DNA of 40,793 bases from BOG-908 sp964242595 (GTDB lineage: Bacteria; Pseudomonadota; Alphaproteobacteria; Acetobacterales; Acetobacteraceae), in NCBI GenBank assembly GCA_964242595.1, contig CAXTBC010000038.1:1-40793 (forward strand), read 5' to 3'. A model generated the notes under the pieces. The model had not been told where the DNA came from, searched no databases, and saw only the letters and a program-made list of their open reading frames with translations. Shown here in pieces: positions 15,397 through 24,213 of the stretch (positions are counted from its first letter, which is position 1; the number at the start of each line of letters is the position of its first letter). Position numbers and translations under genes: made by a program.

Positions 15397-18036
15397 TCAA
15401 AAAGGCTTCAGCAACCGGTCGATATAGTCCAGCTCGCCTTTCGGCCGGGCACGGTCGGCGCCGCGGCGGCGCAGCTCGTCTTGGATGGCTTGGCTGCGGC
15501 CGCGTTCCATCTCCTCGGGCACGCGCAGGCCGGGATCGTCGGCAGCCGTTCCGTTGCCGTCCACCTGACGGCCGAACGGGTCCCGCGACCTGCCAGTATG
15601 GCCGTCGCCCACGCCGTCGCCGCCGATGCTGTTGCCTTCGTCGTCCGCTTCGCTCCCCTGCCCGCTCTGGCCGCCGGGCTGCAGGCTAAGCTGCATGCCG
15701 GAGCCGCCGCCCTGGCCCTGCTGGTCCTTGGCCATCGCCTGGCCGCCTTGCTGCAGGGCGGCGATGGCGCGTGCGATAGCGTCGCGCGCCGGCGGGTCGT
15801 CCTGCCTGGCGAGCGCGCCGGCGGCCTCCTCCATCGCGTGTCCGGCGTCGTCCAGCTTGGCGGGCGGGGTGTGGCCGGACTGCGCCACGCCCTGTTTCAG
15901 CGCGTCCAGCGCACGGTGCAGGGCGCGCTGCGTGCGTGCGTCCTGCGCCTGGGTGCGGGCCATATCCGGCGCTGCAGGGGCCGCAGGCGGCGGCGCCTGC
16001 TGCTGGCCCAGCGAGAAGCCGGGGGGGAAGTCAGGTTGCTGGCCCGGCTCGTCGGTGCCCGGCGGGGCAGCCAGGCCGTCCGGCCCGCCCGAATCCTGCA
16101 GCAACGGCATCGGCGCGGCCAGCACGTGCGGCGCACGCAACTGGGCGTGGTCCAGCAAAGCGGTCTCGCGCTGCACCATGTCCTGCACGGCGCCCATCTG
16201 CTGGCGGCCCTGCCGCTGCGCCTCCTGCTGCTGCTTGGCCTCCTGCTGCGTCATGATGTGGGCGTTCTTCAGCTGCTCCATCATGCGGTTCAGCTGCGCC
16301 ATGGCCTGGCGAGCGTCGTCCATGCGGCCGTCCTTGAGCGCCTTCTCCAGCTTGGCAATCGTGCGATCGATGGCGTTCGACGAGAGGTGGTGGGTCTGCG
16401 GGTCGAACGGCTGCAGTGCGCCCTGCTTCATGGCCTGGCGGGCCATCTCGGCCAGGCGGTGGTCCAGCGCCTGGCGCAGCGCCTGCAGCTTCTCGGCCAG
16501 CGCGCGGTCGGACAGCTTGCCGCGCGCATGGTCCTCCAGCCCGCGCCGCAGATCCTCGCGGACCTCGTCCAAGGCAGACGCCGCCGCGTCCGGCAGCGCG
16601 CCGTCGAGAGCGAGCGCCAGCAGCCACAACCGGGTCTGCGCCTGGGCCACCGCGGGAGCGGACGGGTGGGCCCCAAGCAGGGCGGCGGCGGCGGCCATGT
16701 TGAGCGTGATGCCGGATGGCGCCAGGCCGGGCACGGGCGGGGCCAGCGGGGCCTCGGCCAGCGCGGCCAGGTCGTCGGCGGCAACGGCCGCCTGGTCCGG
16801 ATGCAGGGCCAGACGTCGGCGCAGGTCGGCGATGGCGCGGGCCAGCGGGTGGTGGAAGGTCCGCGCCGGCAGCACGAAATCGGCGGGCGCACCCTGGCCG
16901 TGCTGGCCGGAGACGTCGCGCGCGTCCAGCGCGCCGGTCACGGTAAGCCCGGCGTAAGGGTTGGCCGAGAGGTCCGGCGTGGCCGCACCGGTAGCCTGCC
17001 TGGGCGTGCCAGGCAGCGGGAGCGGGATGCGCAGGGCGGGCAGGTCCGAACGGCCACGCGGACGAAGCTGGGCCTCCAGCCCGGCTACCCCCCAGCGCTG
17101 GGCCGCCTGCCAAGGAAGTGAAGTGGACAGCGAGGTGCCGGCACGTCCCGGCAGCTTGGTCCAGGCGGCGGTAGGCGGCTCGTTGGGGATCAGCGTCAGC
17201 GTCCAGCCGGCCAGGCCGAACAGGCGGCCGGTCACGCGCAACGTCCCGGGATGGGTGAGCGTGACGGTTGACTGGAAGCTGTCCTCGCCCAGCGTCTCCA
17301 CCGCGGCGCTGCGGCCGGCGACGGAGACGTGCGGACGGGCGGACAGGCCGGTGATGCTGAGCGTGAGCCGCGAGCCGGCCGGTACGCCGAGCGCGCCACC
17401 CGAGGCCGGCAGGAAGATCGGCGCCAGGCCGGTGTAGGCGGGCGGCTGCACCCAGCCGGTGACGACGGGCGCAGGCCCGGCAAAACCGCCCGGCAGGCCG
17501 GGCAGCAGGAAGCCGGCAAGCCGCTGTCCCGCCTGCGGGCCGGCGACGACGAGCGAGGCAGCCAGCAGCAGGACCGTGGCCAGGCGCAGCGCGTGGGGAT
17601 CGTGCGCGGCCAGCCCGGCATGCGGCGGCGCCAGGCGCAGGTGGGCGAGGTCGGCGCGGGCGCGGGCCTGGTGGAGCTGCCAGAGCTGCGCCGCCGTCTC
17701 GGTGGCGGGAACATCGCGCAGCGCGGCGAAAGGACGGTGGCGCAGGCCTGAATCCCGCTCCAGCCGGCGTTCGGCGTCCGCCTGACCTGGAAGGCGGGTA
17801 TGCCGCGCGGCACGCAGGATCAGCACGGCGAACCCGGCCACGCCGGCGAACAGCAGGGTCCAATGCAACCAAGCCGGCAGCAGGGTGGCGGCCCCCAGCA
17901 GGGCGGCGCTGGCGAGCACGCCCAGCAACGCCGCCGAGGGCCAGGCCGCGCGGGCCAGCACCTCGCAAGCCAGCGTGCAACGAGCGGCCAGCCGCAAGGC
18001 GGCCAGCCGGCGGACCGGGGCAGCCGAGCCGCTCAC
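15397..18036 (-). CDS. TIGR02302/DUF4175 family protein
   Basis: An 879-residue alphaproteobacterial protein of unknown function. It opens with two or three membrane helices (about 35-85, and one near 155-170), continues into a long periplasmic region with Ig-like sheets (about 190-400), then a Gln/Ala/Met-rich, probably coiled-coil segment (about 500-690), and ends in a low-complexity Gly/Gln tail. The layout and length fit the family. It begins with GTG overlapping the lysA stop (GTGA), so it is coupled to lysA. An envelope role is inferred from topology only. Confidence 0.85.
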   Translation of the reverse strand: MSGSAAPVRRLAALRLAARCTLACEVLARAAWPSAALLGVLASAALLGAATLLPAWLHWTLLFAGVAGFAVLILRAARHTRLPGQADAERRLERDSGLRHRPFAALRDVPATETAAQLWQLHQARARADLAHLRLAPPHAGLAAHDPHALRLATVLLLAASLVVAGPQAGQRLAGFLLPGLPGGFAGPAPVVTGWVQPPAYTGLAPIFLPASGGALGVPAGSRLTLSITGLSARPHVSVAGRSAAVETLGEDSFQSTVTLTHPGTLRVTGRLFGLAGWTLTLIPNEPPTAAWTKLPGRAGTSLSTSLPWQAAQRWGVAGLEAQLRPRGRSDLPALRIPLPLPGTPRQATGAATPDLSANPYAGLTVTGALDARDVSGQHGQGAPADFVLPARTFHHPLARAIADLRRRLALHPDQAAVAADDLAALAEAPLAPPVPGLAPSGITLNMAAAAALLGAHPSAPAVAQAQTRLWLLALALDGALPDAAASALDEVREDLRRGLEDHARGKLSDRALAEKLQALRQALDHRLAEMARQAMKQGALQPFDPQTHHLSSNAIDRTIAKLEKALKDGRMDDARQAMAQLNRMMEQLKNAHIMTQQEAKQQQEAQRQGRQQMGAVQDMVQRETALLDHAQLRAPHVLAAPMPLLQDSGGPDGLAAPPGTDEPGQQPDFPPGFSLGQQQAPPPAAPAAPDMARTQAQDARTQRALHRALDALKQGVAQSGHTPPAKLDDAGHAMEEAAGALARQDDPPARDAIARAIAALQQGGQAMAKDQQGQGGGSGMQLSLQPGGQSGQGSEADDEGNSIGGDGVGDGHTGRSRDPFGRQVDGNGTAADDPGLRVPEEMERGRSQAIQDELRRRGADRARPKGELDYIDRLLKPF

Positions 18037-19319
18037 AGGGCCGCCTCGACGGCTTGCCGCGCGGCGTGGGACGTTCTGGGCAGCACCAGGCGGAAGCCGC
18101 CGGGCCGAGCCGGGTCGGTCAGGACCTCCGGCGCGAGGTCACGCGCGTTGTAGCTGGAGCTCATGGCCGAACCATAGGCGCCGCAATCGAGGATCGCCAC
18201 CAGCGAGTCTTCCTGCAACGGCGCCAAGGCGCGGTCGCGGGCCAGGAAGTCGCTGCTCTCGCAGACCGGCCCGGCGATGTCGGCCCGCTCGGGGGTGGCG
18301 GCCAGGGCGGCGGGGCCGACCGGCAGCACGCCGTGCCAGGCGCCGTAGAGGGCGGGGCGCGCGAGGTCGTTCATCGCGGCGTCCAGGATGACGATGGGGC
18401 GCGCCAGGCCGGCGCGACGGGTGCGGATGACGGAGGCGAGCAGCAGGCCGGCCGGGCCCACGAGCCAGCGGCCCGGTTCGATGGCCAAATGCAGGCCGAG
18501 GCCTGCAAAGGCAGCCCGAATGCAGCCGGCCCAGGCTTCCGGCCGCACGGACGGCTCGCCGGCATAGGGGATGGCCAGGCCGCCGCCGCAATCCATCGAC
18601 TCGACCGGGTGGCCGGCGGCCCGAAGCTGGCGCACCAGCCCGGCCATGCGGGCGTAGGCGGCGGCGAAGGCGGCGGTCCCGGCGATCTGGCTGCCGATGT
18701 GCACGGCCAGGCCGGCGGGCGCGATCCCCTTCATGCGGCAGGCCTCGGCGTAGAGGGCGGCGGCGGCGGCGAGCGGCACGCCGAACTTGTCGCCGGCACG
18801 GCCGGTGGAGATGCCGTCCAGCGTGCCGGCATCCACGTCCGGGTTCACCCGAAGGGCGATGCGGGCGACCGCGCCGCTGCCGGCGGCGATCTCGGACAGC
18901 GTGCGGAGTTCCTCGGCACTCTCCACGTTGACTTGGCCGATCCGGTGGCCGAGCGCCAGGGCCAGCTCGGCGCGGGTCTTGCCGACGCCGGAGAAGACGA
19001 TGCGCGCGGCAGGAATGCCGGCCTGCAACGCGGCCAGGAGCTCGCCGCCGCTGACCACGTCCGCCCCCGCGCCTATTTCGGCCAGAACGGCGAGCAGCGC
19101 CGGGTTGGGGTTGGCCTTGACGGCGTAGTGGATGGCGATGCCCGGCATGGCGGCGGCCAGGCGGGCGTAGCGGGTGCGCAAGGTGGCACTGCCGGTGACC
19201 CAGCAGGGCGTGCCGTGCGCGCGGGCGATGGCGGCGAGCGGCATGCCCTCGAACAGCAGGCCGTCCATCGGGTGGGCGGCGAGGTTTGGGCGGGCGGCGA
19301 TGAGCTCGGCTGGGGTCAA
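18033..19319 (-). CDS. lysA: Diaminopimelate decarboxylase
   Basis: PLP enzyme that makes lysine from meso-diaminopimelate, the last step of the pathway. About 428 residues. HYAVKANPNP holds the PLP lysine; HIGSQI, DCGGGLAIPY, EPGRWLVGPAG, CESSDFLARD and CGAYGSAMSSSYN are the family's phosphate- and substrate-binding motifs. The family N-terminus aligns from about LTPAELIAARPNL, which gives a TTG start at 19319; upstream codons run through an R element, and there is no ribosome-binding site. An in-frame ATG (MDGLLFEG) 18 codons further in is a shorter alternative. It overlaps the downstream TIGR02302 gene. Confidence 0.93.
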   Translation of the reverse strand: MTPAELIAARPNLAAHPMDGLLFEGMPLAAIARAHGTPCWVTGSATLRTRYARLAAAMPGIAIHYAVKANPNPALLAVLAEIGAGADVVSGGELLAALQAGIPAARIVFSGVGKTRAELALALGHRIGQVNVESAEELRTLSEIAAGSGAVARIALRVNPDVDAGTLDGISTGRAGDKFGVPLAAAAALYAEACRMKGIAPAGLAVHIGSQIAGTAAFAAAYARMAGLVRQLRAAGHPVESMDCGGGLAIPYAGEPSVRPEAWAGCIRAAFAGLGLHLAIEPGRWLVGPAGLLLASVIRTRRAGLARPIVILDAAMNDLARPALYGAWHGVLPVGPAALAATPERADIAGPVCESSDFLARDRALAPLQEDSLVAILDCGAYGSAMSSSYNARDLAPEVLTDPARPGGFRLVLPRTSHAARQAVEAAL

Positions 19320-19464
19320 GAAAGGAAGCAAGCAGTTCTTTTTCGAGAAAAAGAACCAAAAAGCTTTTGAAAGTGCTGTCGCGCCGTAGCCGAGGAACAT
19401 TCGTCAGAAAGCAAAAGTTTTTTGGTCCTTTTTTTCAAAAAAGGACTGCTTGCTTGCTTCCTTA
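19320..19464. repeat. R element, full length, core type B
   Basis: Left hairpin GTTCTTTTTCGAGAAAAAGAAC (19335-19356, 22 bp in all) and right hairpin at 19425-19446, joined by a core with GTGCTGTCGCG. The left end touches the likely TTG start of lysA; the right end touches the MITE-like element at 19465. Confidence 0.82.
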
Positions 19465-19605
19465 GTGTCCGTTTGGAAACGCGGCATGGCGAGCGAGCTG
19501 GCGTGTTTTTCCGAGCACCGGAGCGGAGTGGCCGCTGGGCCATGAGCAACGGAGCGCAGGAAAAACGCGTCAGATGGCCGTCAGGGCGTGTTTCCAAACG
19601 GGCAC
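19465..19605. mobile_element. MITE-like element, E type
   Basis: A 141-bp element with inverted ends GTGTCCGTTTGGAAACGCG and GTGCCCGTTTGGAAACACG (two mismatches in 19). It is flanked by TTA on the left and TCA on the right, both fitting TNA. The interior (CCGAGCACCGGAGCG, TGGCC...GGCCA) recurs inverted at 27120. It is too short to encode a transposase. The TCA flank is the stop codon of the TauE-like gene. Confidence 0.75.
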
Positions 19606-20388
19606 TCAGAACACCAGCTTCCCACCCACCAGGAACAGCACCGCCGCCAGCACCGGACGCAACCCGCCCTCGGGCAGCCGCGGCGAGAGGACGCTACCGA
19701 GCAGGATGCCGGGGATGGAGCCGATGAGGAGCTGGCCCAGCAGGTGGGTGTCCACGTCGCCCAGCCGCCAGTGGCCCAGCCCGGCCAGCAAGGTGAGCGG
19801 CACGGCATGGGCGATGTCTGACCCCACGATCCGGGCGAGCTTGGTGCGCGGGTAGAGCAGGATCAGCACGGTGACGCCGAGCGCGCCGGCGCCAACCGAG
19901 GAGAGCGAGACGAGCACGCCAAGAACCACCCCGCTGACCGTGGTAAGCACCGACGCGTTGCGCTCCGAAGGCTCGCCGAGGCGGCTGGCCAGCTGCTCGA
20001 CAATGTAACCGCGGAACAGGATGCAGACGGCGGTGAGCAGCAGGGCGACGCCGAGGCTGAAGGTGATGGCATGGATGACACGGGCGTTCTCCGGGCCGAA
20101 CCAATCCAGCGCCAGCAGGGTGACCACGGCAGCCGGGACTGAGCCGTAGGCGAGGCGGCGGACGATGCGCCAATCAACCGTCGAGCTGGCGCTGTGGATG
20201 ATGGTGCCGAAAGTCTTGGTGACCGCGGCGTAGAGCAGGTCGGTTCCCACCGCTTGCGTCGGGTGGATATGGAACAGCAGGACGAGAAGCGGCGTCATCA
20301 GCGAGCCGCCGCCTACGCCGGTGAGACCGACGATAAGGCCAACCATGAGGCCAAGGAACGGGTAGGCCAGCGCGATCGGTGTCAGCAT
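19606..20388 (-). CDS. TauE/SafE family anion exporter
   Basis: A 260-residue membrane protein with seven to eight hydrophobic helices in two related halves. The N-terminal half has GLMVGLIVGLTGVGGGSLMT, the family's Gly-rich signature, and the second half has LSSVGAGALGV and IVGSDIAHAV. The family moves sulfite, organosulfonates or related anions across the inner membrane; the substrate here is unknown. The gene ends exactly at a MITE-like element, so its stop may have been altered by the insertion; the last residues (GGKLVF) still look typical. Confidence 0.88.
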   Translation of the reverse strand: MLTPIALAYPFLGLMVGLIVGLTGVGGGSLMTPLLVLLFHIHPTQAVGTDLLYAAVTKTFGTIIHSASSTVDWRIVRRLAYGSVPAAVVTLLALDWFGPENARVIHAITFSLGVALLLTAVCILFRGYIVEQLASRLGEPSERNASVLTTVSGVVLGVLVSLSSVGAGALGVTVLILLYPRTKLARIVGSDIAHAVPLTLLAGLGHWRLGDVDTHLLGQLLIGSIPGILLGSVLSPRLPEGGLRPVLAAVLFLVGGKLVF

Positions 20389-20552
20389 CGGACGAGCGTC
20401 CCCAAAAATCGCCGCACGCTACGTTAGCGCGCGTTTGATGGGCTGCGAATACCTAAATTCAACGGTGGTTAAAGCGCCCACGGCTGCGGGGCGTGGTTTT
20501 TCCACTCCGCGCGGGGTCTTGGCAGCGCGCCGGAGGCCTCTATGAACACCGG

Positions 20553-21707
20553 ATGCCAGACGATGTGGGGTTGCGCGTGCTGCAGGTGCTGCCCGCGCTG
20601 GAGACCGGCGGCGTGGAGCGCGGCACGGTGGAGATGGTGCAGGCCGTGGCGCGCGCCGGCGGCATGGCGCTGGTGGCCAGCGCGGGCGGGCGCATGGCCG
20701 CGCAGGTGGAGCGTGCCGGCGGCCGCCACGTGACGATGCCACTGATGACGAAGGACCCGGTGAACATGCTGGTGAACGCCGTCCGGCTGGGTCGGCTGAT
20801 CCGGGCGGAGAGGGTGCGGCTGGTGCATGCCCGATCGCGCGCGCCGGCGTGGTCGGCGCTGATGGCGGCGCGGCGGGCGGGCGTGGGGTTTGTGACGACA
20901 TGGCACGGGGTTTACGGCGAGGAACTGCCGGGCAAGCACTTCTACAACAGCGTAATGGCGCGCGGTGACCGGGTGATCGCCATAAGTCGCTACGTGGGCG
21001 CGCGGGTATCGGCTGAGTACGGGGTGGAGGCGGCAAGGCTGCGGGTGGTTCCGCGCGGGGTGGACCCGGAGGCGTACGATCCCAGCCAGGTGGTAGGCGA
21101 CAGGGTGCACCGGCTCGCGCAGGCCTGGCGGCTGCCGACCGGAGTGCGCGTGGTGATGATGGCGGCCCGGCTGACCCGGTGGAAAGGCGCCGAGGCGCTG
21201 CTGGACGCGGTGGCGCTGCTGCGGCGGCAAGACGTATTTTGCGTGCTGGTGGGCGGCGACCAGGGCCGCGTGGCGTTCGCACGCGCGCTGGAGGGCCGCG
21301 CCGCCGGGCTCGGCCTGGGGGCGCGGTTGCGGCTGGCCGGGCATTGCGACGACATGCCGGCCGCCCTGATGCTGGCCGACGTGGTGGTGAGTGCCAGCCT
21401 GAAGCCCGAGCCGTTCGGCCGCGGGGTGATCGAGGCGCAGGCGATGGGCCGGCCGGTGGTGGCGTTCGGCCATGGCGGCGCGGCCGAGACGGTGGCCAAC
21501 GGGGAGACCGGCCTGCTGGTGCCGCCGGGCGACGTGGCCGCGCTGGCCGCGGCGATCGGCCGAGCGTTGGACCTGGACGGCGACGCGCGCGCGCTACTGG
21601 GCCGGCGGGCGCGCCAGGCGGTGCTGGATGGCTTCACCACGCGCGCCATGCAGGATTCCACGCTGGCCGTGTACGAGGAGGTCCTGACCACGCGGGAACG
21701 CCCATGA
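20553..21707 (+). CDS. GT4-family glycosyltransferase
   Basis: A 384-residue retaining GT-B transferase, likely for LPS or another surface glycan. The N-terminal half starts VLQVLPALETGGVERGTVEM, the usual acceptor-domain opening, and the C-terminal half has VPRGVD, ARLTRWKGAEAL and EPFGRGVIEAQAMGRP, the EX7E nucleotide-sugar motif. The ATG at 20553 is chosen because it directly precedes the family N-terminus; no strong ribosome-binding site is visible. The stop overlaps the next gene (ATGA), so the two transferases are co-translated. Confidence 0.9.
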   Translation: MPDDVGLRVLQVLPALETGGVERGTVEMVQAVARAGGMALVASAGGRMAAQVERAGGRHVTMPLMTKDPVNMLVNAVRLGRLIRAERVRLVHARSRAPAWSALMAARRAGVGFVTTWHGVYGEELPGKHFYNSVMARGDRVIAISRYVGARVSAEYGVEAARLRVVPRGVDPEAYDPSQVVGDRVHRLAQAWRLPTGVRVVMMAARLTRWKGAEALLDAVALLRRQDVFCVLVGGDQGRVAFARALEGRAAGLGLGARLRLAGHCDDMPAALMLADVVVSASLKPEPFGRGVIEAQAMGRPVVAFGHGGAAETVANGETGLLVPPGDVAALAAAIGRALDLDGDARALLGRRARQAVLDGFTTRAMQDSTLAVYEEVLTTRERP

Positions 21708-22600
21708 AGCGGCGCATCCTGGTAATCCGGCTGGGCGCGCTGGGCGACTTCGTGCTGTCGTTCCCGGCCTTCGCCGCGCTGCGTATGCACCACCCGCAGG
21801 ACCACCTGACGCTGCTGACCACGGCGCCGTTCGCCGGCCTGGCACGGCAGAGCCCGTGGTTCGACGCGGTGGCGGTGGACGCCCGTCCGGGCTGGGCGGA
21901 CCTGGCCGGCATCCTGCGGCTGCGGCGGCAGCTCGCGGGCTTCGATTTCGTCTACGACCTGCAGACGTCCGGACGTTCGTCGCGGTATTTCCGGCTGGCG
22001 GGACGGCCCGGCTGGTCGGGCATCGCGCGCGGCTGCTCGCATCCGGATTCCGACCCCGGGCGCAACGGGCTACACACGGTGGCGCGCCAGCGCGGGCAGC
22101 TGGCCGCGGCCGGCGTGGATGCGTGCGCGCCGGACGTCTCGTGGCTGCAGGGCGGCGGGCTGGTGGTAGCCTCGCCCTACGCGCTGCTGGTGCCGGGAAC
22201 CTCGCTGGCGCAGGGCGGGGCGAAAAAGTGGCCGGTGGCGCGCTACGCAACGCTGGCCGGCTTGCTGGCGGCGCGCGGGTTGCGGCCGGTGGTGGTGGGC
22301 ACGGCGTCCGAGGCTGGCAACGCGGCTTCCATCCTGGTGGCGTGCCCCGGGGCGCTGGACCTGACCGGGCGCACGAGCATCCAGGACCTGGCCGGGCTGG
22401 CGCATCGTGCCACGCTGACGGTGGGCGGCGACACCGGGCCGGTCCACCTGGCGGCGATGATGGGATGCCGTGTGGTGGCGCTGTTCTCGCGGTTCAGCGA
22501 CCCGGCGTTGGCGGCACCTGTGGGCAGGGTGAGCGTGGTGCAGGCGGAGCGGCTGGACGCGCTGGAGGTGGGCGCAGTGCTGGCGGCGGTGGAAGGATAG
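21704..22600 (+). CDS. GT9-family (heptosyltransferase-like) glycosyltransferase
   Basis: A 298-residue protein of the ADP-heptose:LPS heptosyltransferase family. It opens RILVIRLGALGDFVLSFPAF, typical of GT9, and has VPGTSLAQGGAKKWP and the donor-binding GGDTGPVHLAAMMG. LPS core synthesis is the probable role, although some GT9 enzymes use other sugars. It overlaps the GT4 gene by four bases. A C unit starts about 13 bp after its stop. Confidence 0.9.
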   Translation: MKRRILVIRLGALGDFVLSFPAFAALRMHHPQDHLTLLTTAPFAGLARQSPWFDAVAVDARPGWADLAGILRLRRQLAGFDFVYDLQTSGRSSRYFRLAGRPGWSGIARGCSHPDSDPGRNGLHTVARQRGQLAAAGVDACAPDVSWLQGGGLVVASPYALLVPGTSLAQGGAKKWPVARYATLAGLLAARGLRPVVVGTASEAGNAASILVACPGALDLTGRTSIQDLAGLAHRATLTVGGDTGPVHLAAMMGCRVVALFSRFSDPALAAPVGRVSVVQAERLDALEVGAVLAAVEG

Positions 22601-22613
22601 ACGAACAGAAGAA

Positions 22614-22657
22614 GGCCAGGGGCTCTGCCCCTGGACCCCGCTAGGAACAAGTCCTTA
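22614..22657 (+). repeat. C half of a CD repeat, split by a MITE
   Basis: CCAGGGGCTCTGCCCCTGG with a linker beginning ACCCCGCTAGGAACAAGTCC and ending CTTA. It follows the GT9 stop. The D half resumes at 22840 after an inserted element. Confidence 0.85.
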
Positions 22658-22807
22658 GAGTCCGTTTGAAAACTAACACAAGCTGCCTGGGGAGCGCTGA
22701 AATCCGACGAAAGCGGTAACTACATACCACAATTCAGGCTGTATTCGCCTTCTGCCGGCAAGGATTGAGCGACTCGGGGCTTTGGATACGAGTTTCCAAA
22801 CAGCCTC
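22658..22807. mobile_element. MITE-like element, F type, inside a CD repeat
   Basis: A 150-bp element with ends GAGTCCGTTTGAAAACT and GAGGCTGTTTGGAAACT (inverted), flanked by TTA on both sides. Its interior differs from the E type. A three-base TNA duplication with GAG-starting ends is what I know of the IS1031 group of IS5-family elements, first described in Acetobacter. No transposase is encoded. Confidence 0.78.
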
Positions 22808-22839
22808 TTAGAACCTATTCATGAGAGTGCCTTAAGGAA

Positions 22840-22890
22840 TGGGGGTCTGGGGCCTCGAGGCCCCAGCGGGGTGTGGGGCAGAGCCCCATG
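22840..22890 (+). repeat. D half of a CD repeat
   Basis: GGGGGTCTGGGGCCTCGAGG with a perfect 16-bp palindrome at 22849-22864, then GCGGGGTGTGGGGCAGAGCC. It ends 12 bp before the stop of the convergent permease gene. Confidence 0.85.
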
Positions 22891-22901
22891 CTTCCTCCTC
22901 C

Positions 22902-24002
22902 CTAATGATGATGACCACAATGCGACATGCGCGCCGGAGCCCGTCGCGCGACCACGACCAACCCCACAGCCAAAGCACCAAACACCAGGTTCAACCAGAA
23001 CGTGTGGTCGACGGCGAAGTGCGTGACGTCGGCGCGGATGTTCGGCCGGCTGTGCGGCACCCAGCCCAGGGTGCGGAACGCCAAGTCCATTATGACGGCC
23101 GCGCCTACCATGGTGGCGTAGAAGACGGCGGCGATGTAGGCGGCCATGCGCCAGCCGTAATAGCGCCGATACACGTCGAGCAGCGGCAGCACGATCAGGT
23201 CCGCGTAGAGGAAGGCGAGCACGCCGCCGAAGCTGACGCCGGAGGCCCACAGGATGGCGGCGAGCGGCACGTTGCCGATGGAGCAGACGAACGACAGTAC
23301 GGCCACCAGCGGGCCCAGCAGCGCGTTGGCCGGCACCTGCAGCCAAGGGGCACTGTGCTGCACGAACAGCGCCTGCCACACGCCTTGCGGCACGTAGGCG
23401 GACAGCGCGCCGGCGATCAGGAAGCCCGCCAGCAGGTCCTTCCACAGCATGGAAGCGTCCATGACGAAGCTCTCTGCCACGCTTACCCAGGTGGAACGCC
23501 GGGCGAGTTTCTGGAGCAAGGTGCCGCCCTGCCCGGCATCCTCCTCGGCGTCGCTGCCCAGGCTGGCGGCGGCTCGGCGGCGGGCGTCTTCCACCAGGGC
23601 GGCGGGATAGGTGATCCGCACGATCAGGCTGAGCAGGGCGACGAGGACGATGCCGCCGATCCACTCGCCGGCGGTGAACTGCCAGCCCATCAAAAGATAG
23701 AGCACGAGGCCGAGCTCGACGACCAGGTTGGTGGAGGCGAAGACGAAGGCGAGTGCCGGGACCAGGGCGGCGCCGCGGGCGAACAGGGTGCGGCTGACGG
23801 CCGCCGAGGCGTAGGAGCAGCTCGAGCTTGCGGCCCCGAGCGCGGTGGCGAGCGCCACCTGCCGCAGGCCGGCGCGGCCGAGCGAGCGGCTGATGGCGGC
23901 GCGGGAGACCACGGCCTGCAGGATGGCGGAGATGAAGAAGCCGAGCACGAGGCTCCAGGCCACCTGCCACGCCATTCCCGCAGCCATCAAGATTGCCCGC
24001 AT
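22902..24002 (-). CDS. UPF0718-type permease
   Basis: A 366-residue inner-membrane protein with eight to ten helices in two halves and a central loop of about 60 residues. The first half carries GAASSSCSYASAAVSRTLF and the second CSIGNVPLAAILWASGV, matching the paired signatures of UPF0718/YraQ permeases; some relatives (ArsP) export organoarsenicals. The tail ends MSHCGHHH, a possible metal-binding cluster. The ATG at 24002 is chosen; an upstream TTG (24008) and an inner ATG (23987) are alternatives. The substrate is unknown. Confidence 0.88.
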   Translation of the reverse strand: MRAILMAAGMAWQVAWSLVLGFFISAILQAVVSRAAISRSLGRAGLRQVALATALGAASSSCSYASAAVSRTLFARGAALVPALAFVFASTNLVVELGLVLYLLMGWQFTAGEWIGGIVLVALLSLIVRITYPAALVEDARRRAAASLGSDAEEDAGQGGTLLQKLARRSTWVSVAESFVMDASMLWKDLLAGFLIAGALSAYVPQGVWQALFVQHSAPWLQVPANALLGPLVAVLSFVCSIGNVPLAAILWASGVSFGGVLAFLYADLIVLPLLDVYRRYYGWRMAAYIAAVFYATMVGAAVIMDLAFRTLGWVPHSRPNIRADVTHFAVDHTFWLNLVFGALAVGLVVVARRAPARMSHCGHHH

Positions 24003-24039
24003 AGGCAAGCCAACGCGGGGCTGGAGTTTAAGTACGGGA

Positions 24040-24090
24040 AGGAAGCAGTTCTTTTAAAGGAAAAAAGAACCAAAAAGCTTTTACTCCCTG
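24040..24090. repeat. R half-element
   Basis: GGAAGCAGTTCTTTTAAAGG pairs loosely with AAAAAAGAACC and is followed by AAAAAGCTTTTACTCCCTG, the usual arm leading into an R core. Only this side is present. Confidence 0.65.
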
Positions 24091-24213
24091 TTGGGTGCTG
24101 GTGGAGGGGGCCGCGTTCACTGGGATGGACGGCTTTGCTTGCGTCTTCCGAGTGGGTATTGGTCCTTTTTCATCCTGCTTGCCGCGGGGCCTGGGCCGAC
24201 CTAGAAGCCGCCT

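Noticed and set aside
15481..17121. Long plus-strand frame opposite the TIGR02302 gene
   Set aside because: No family resemblance and compositionally a shadow of the minus-strand gene.
24090..24213. preQ1 riboswitch upstream of the queuosine block
   Set aside because: No recognisable preQ1 aptamer stem-loop with an A-rich tail was seen before the VOC gene or queA.
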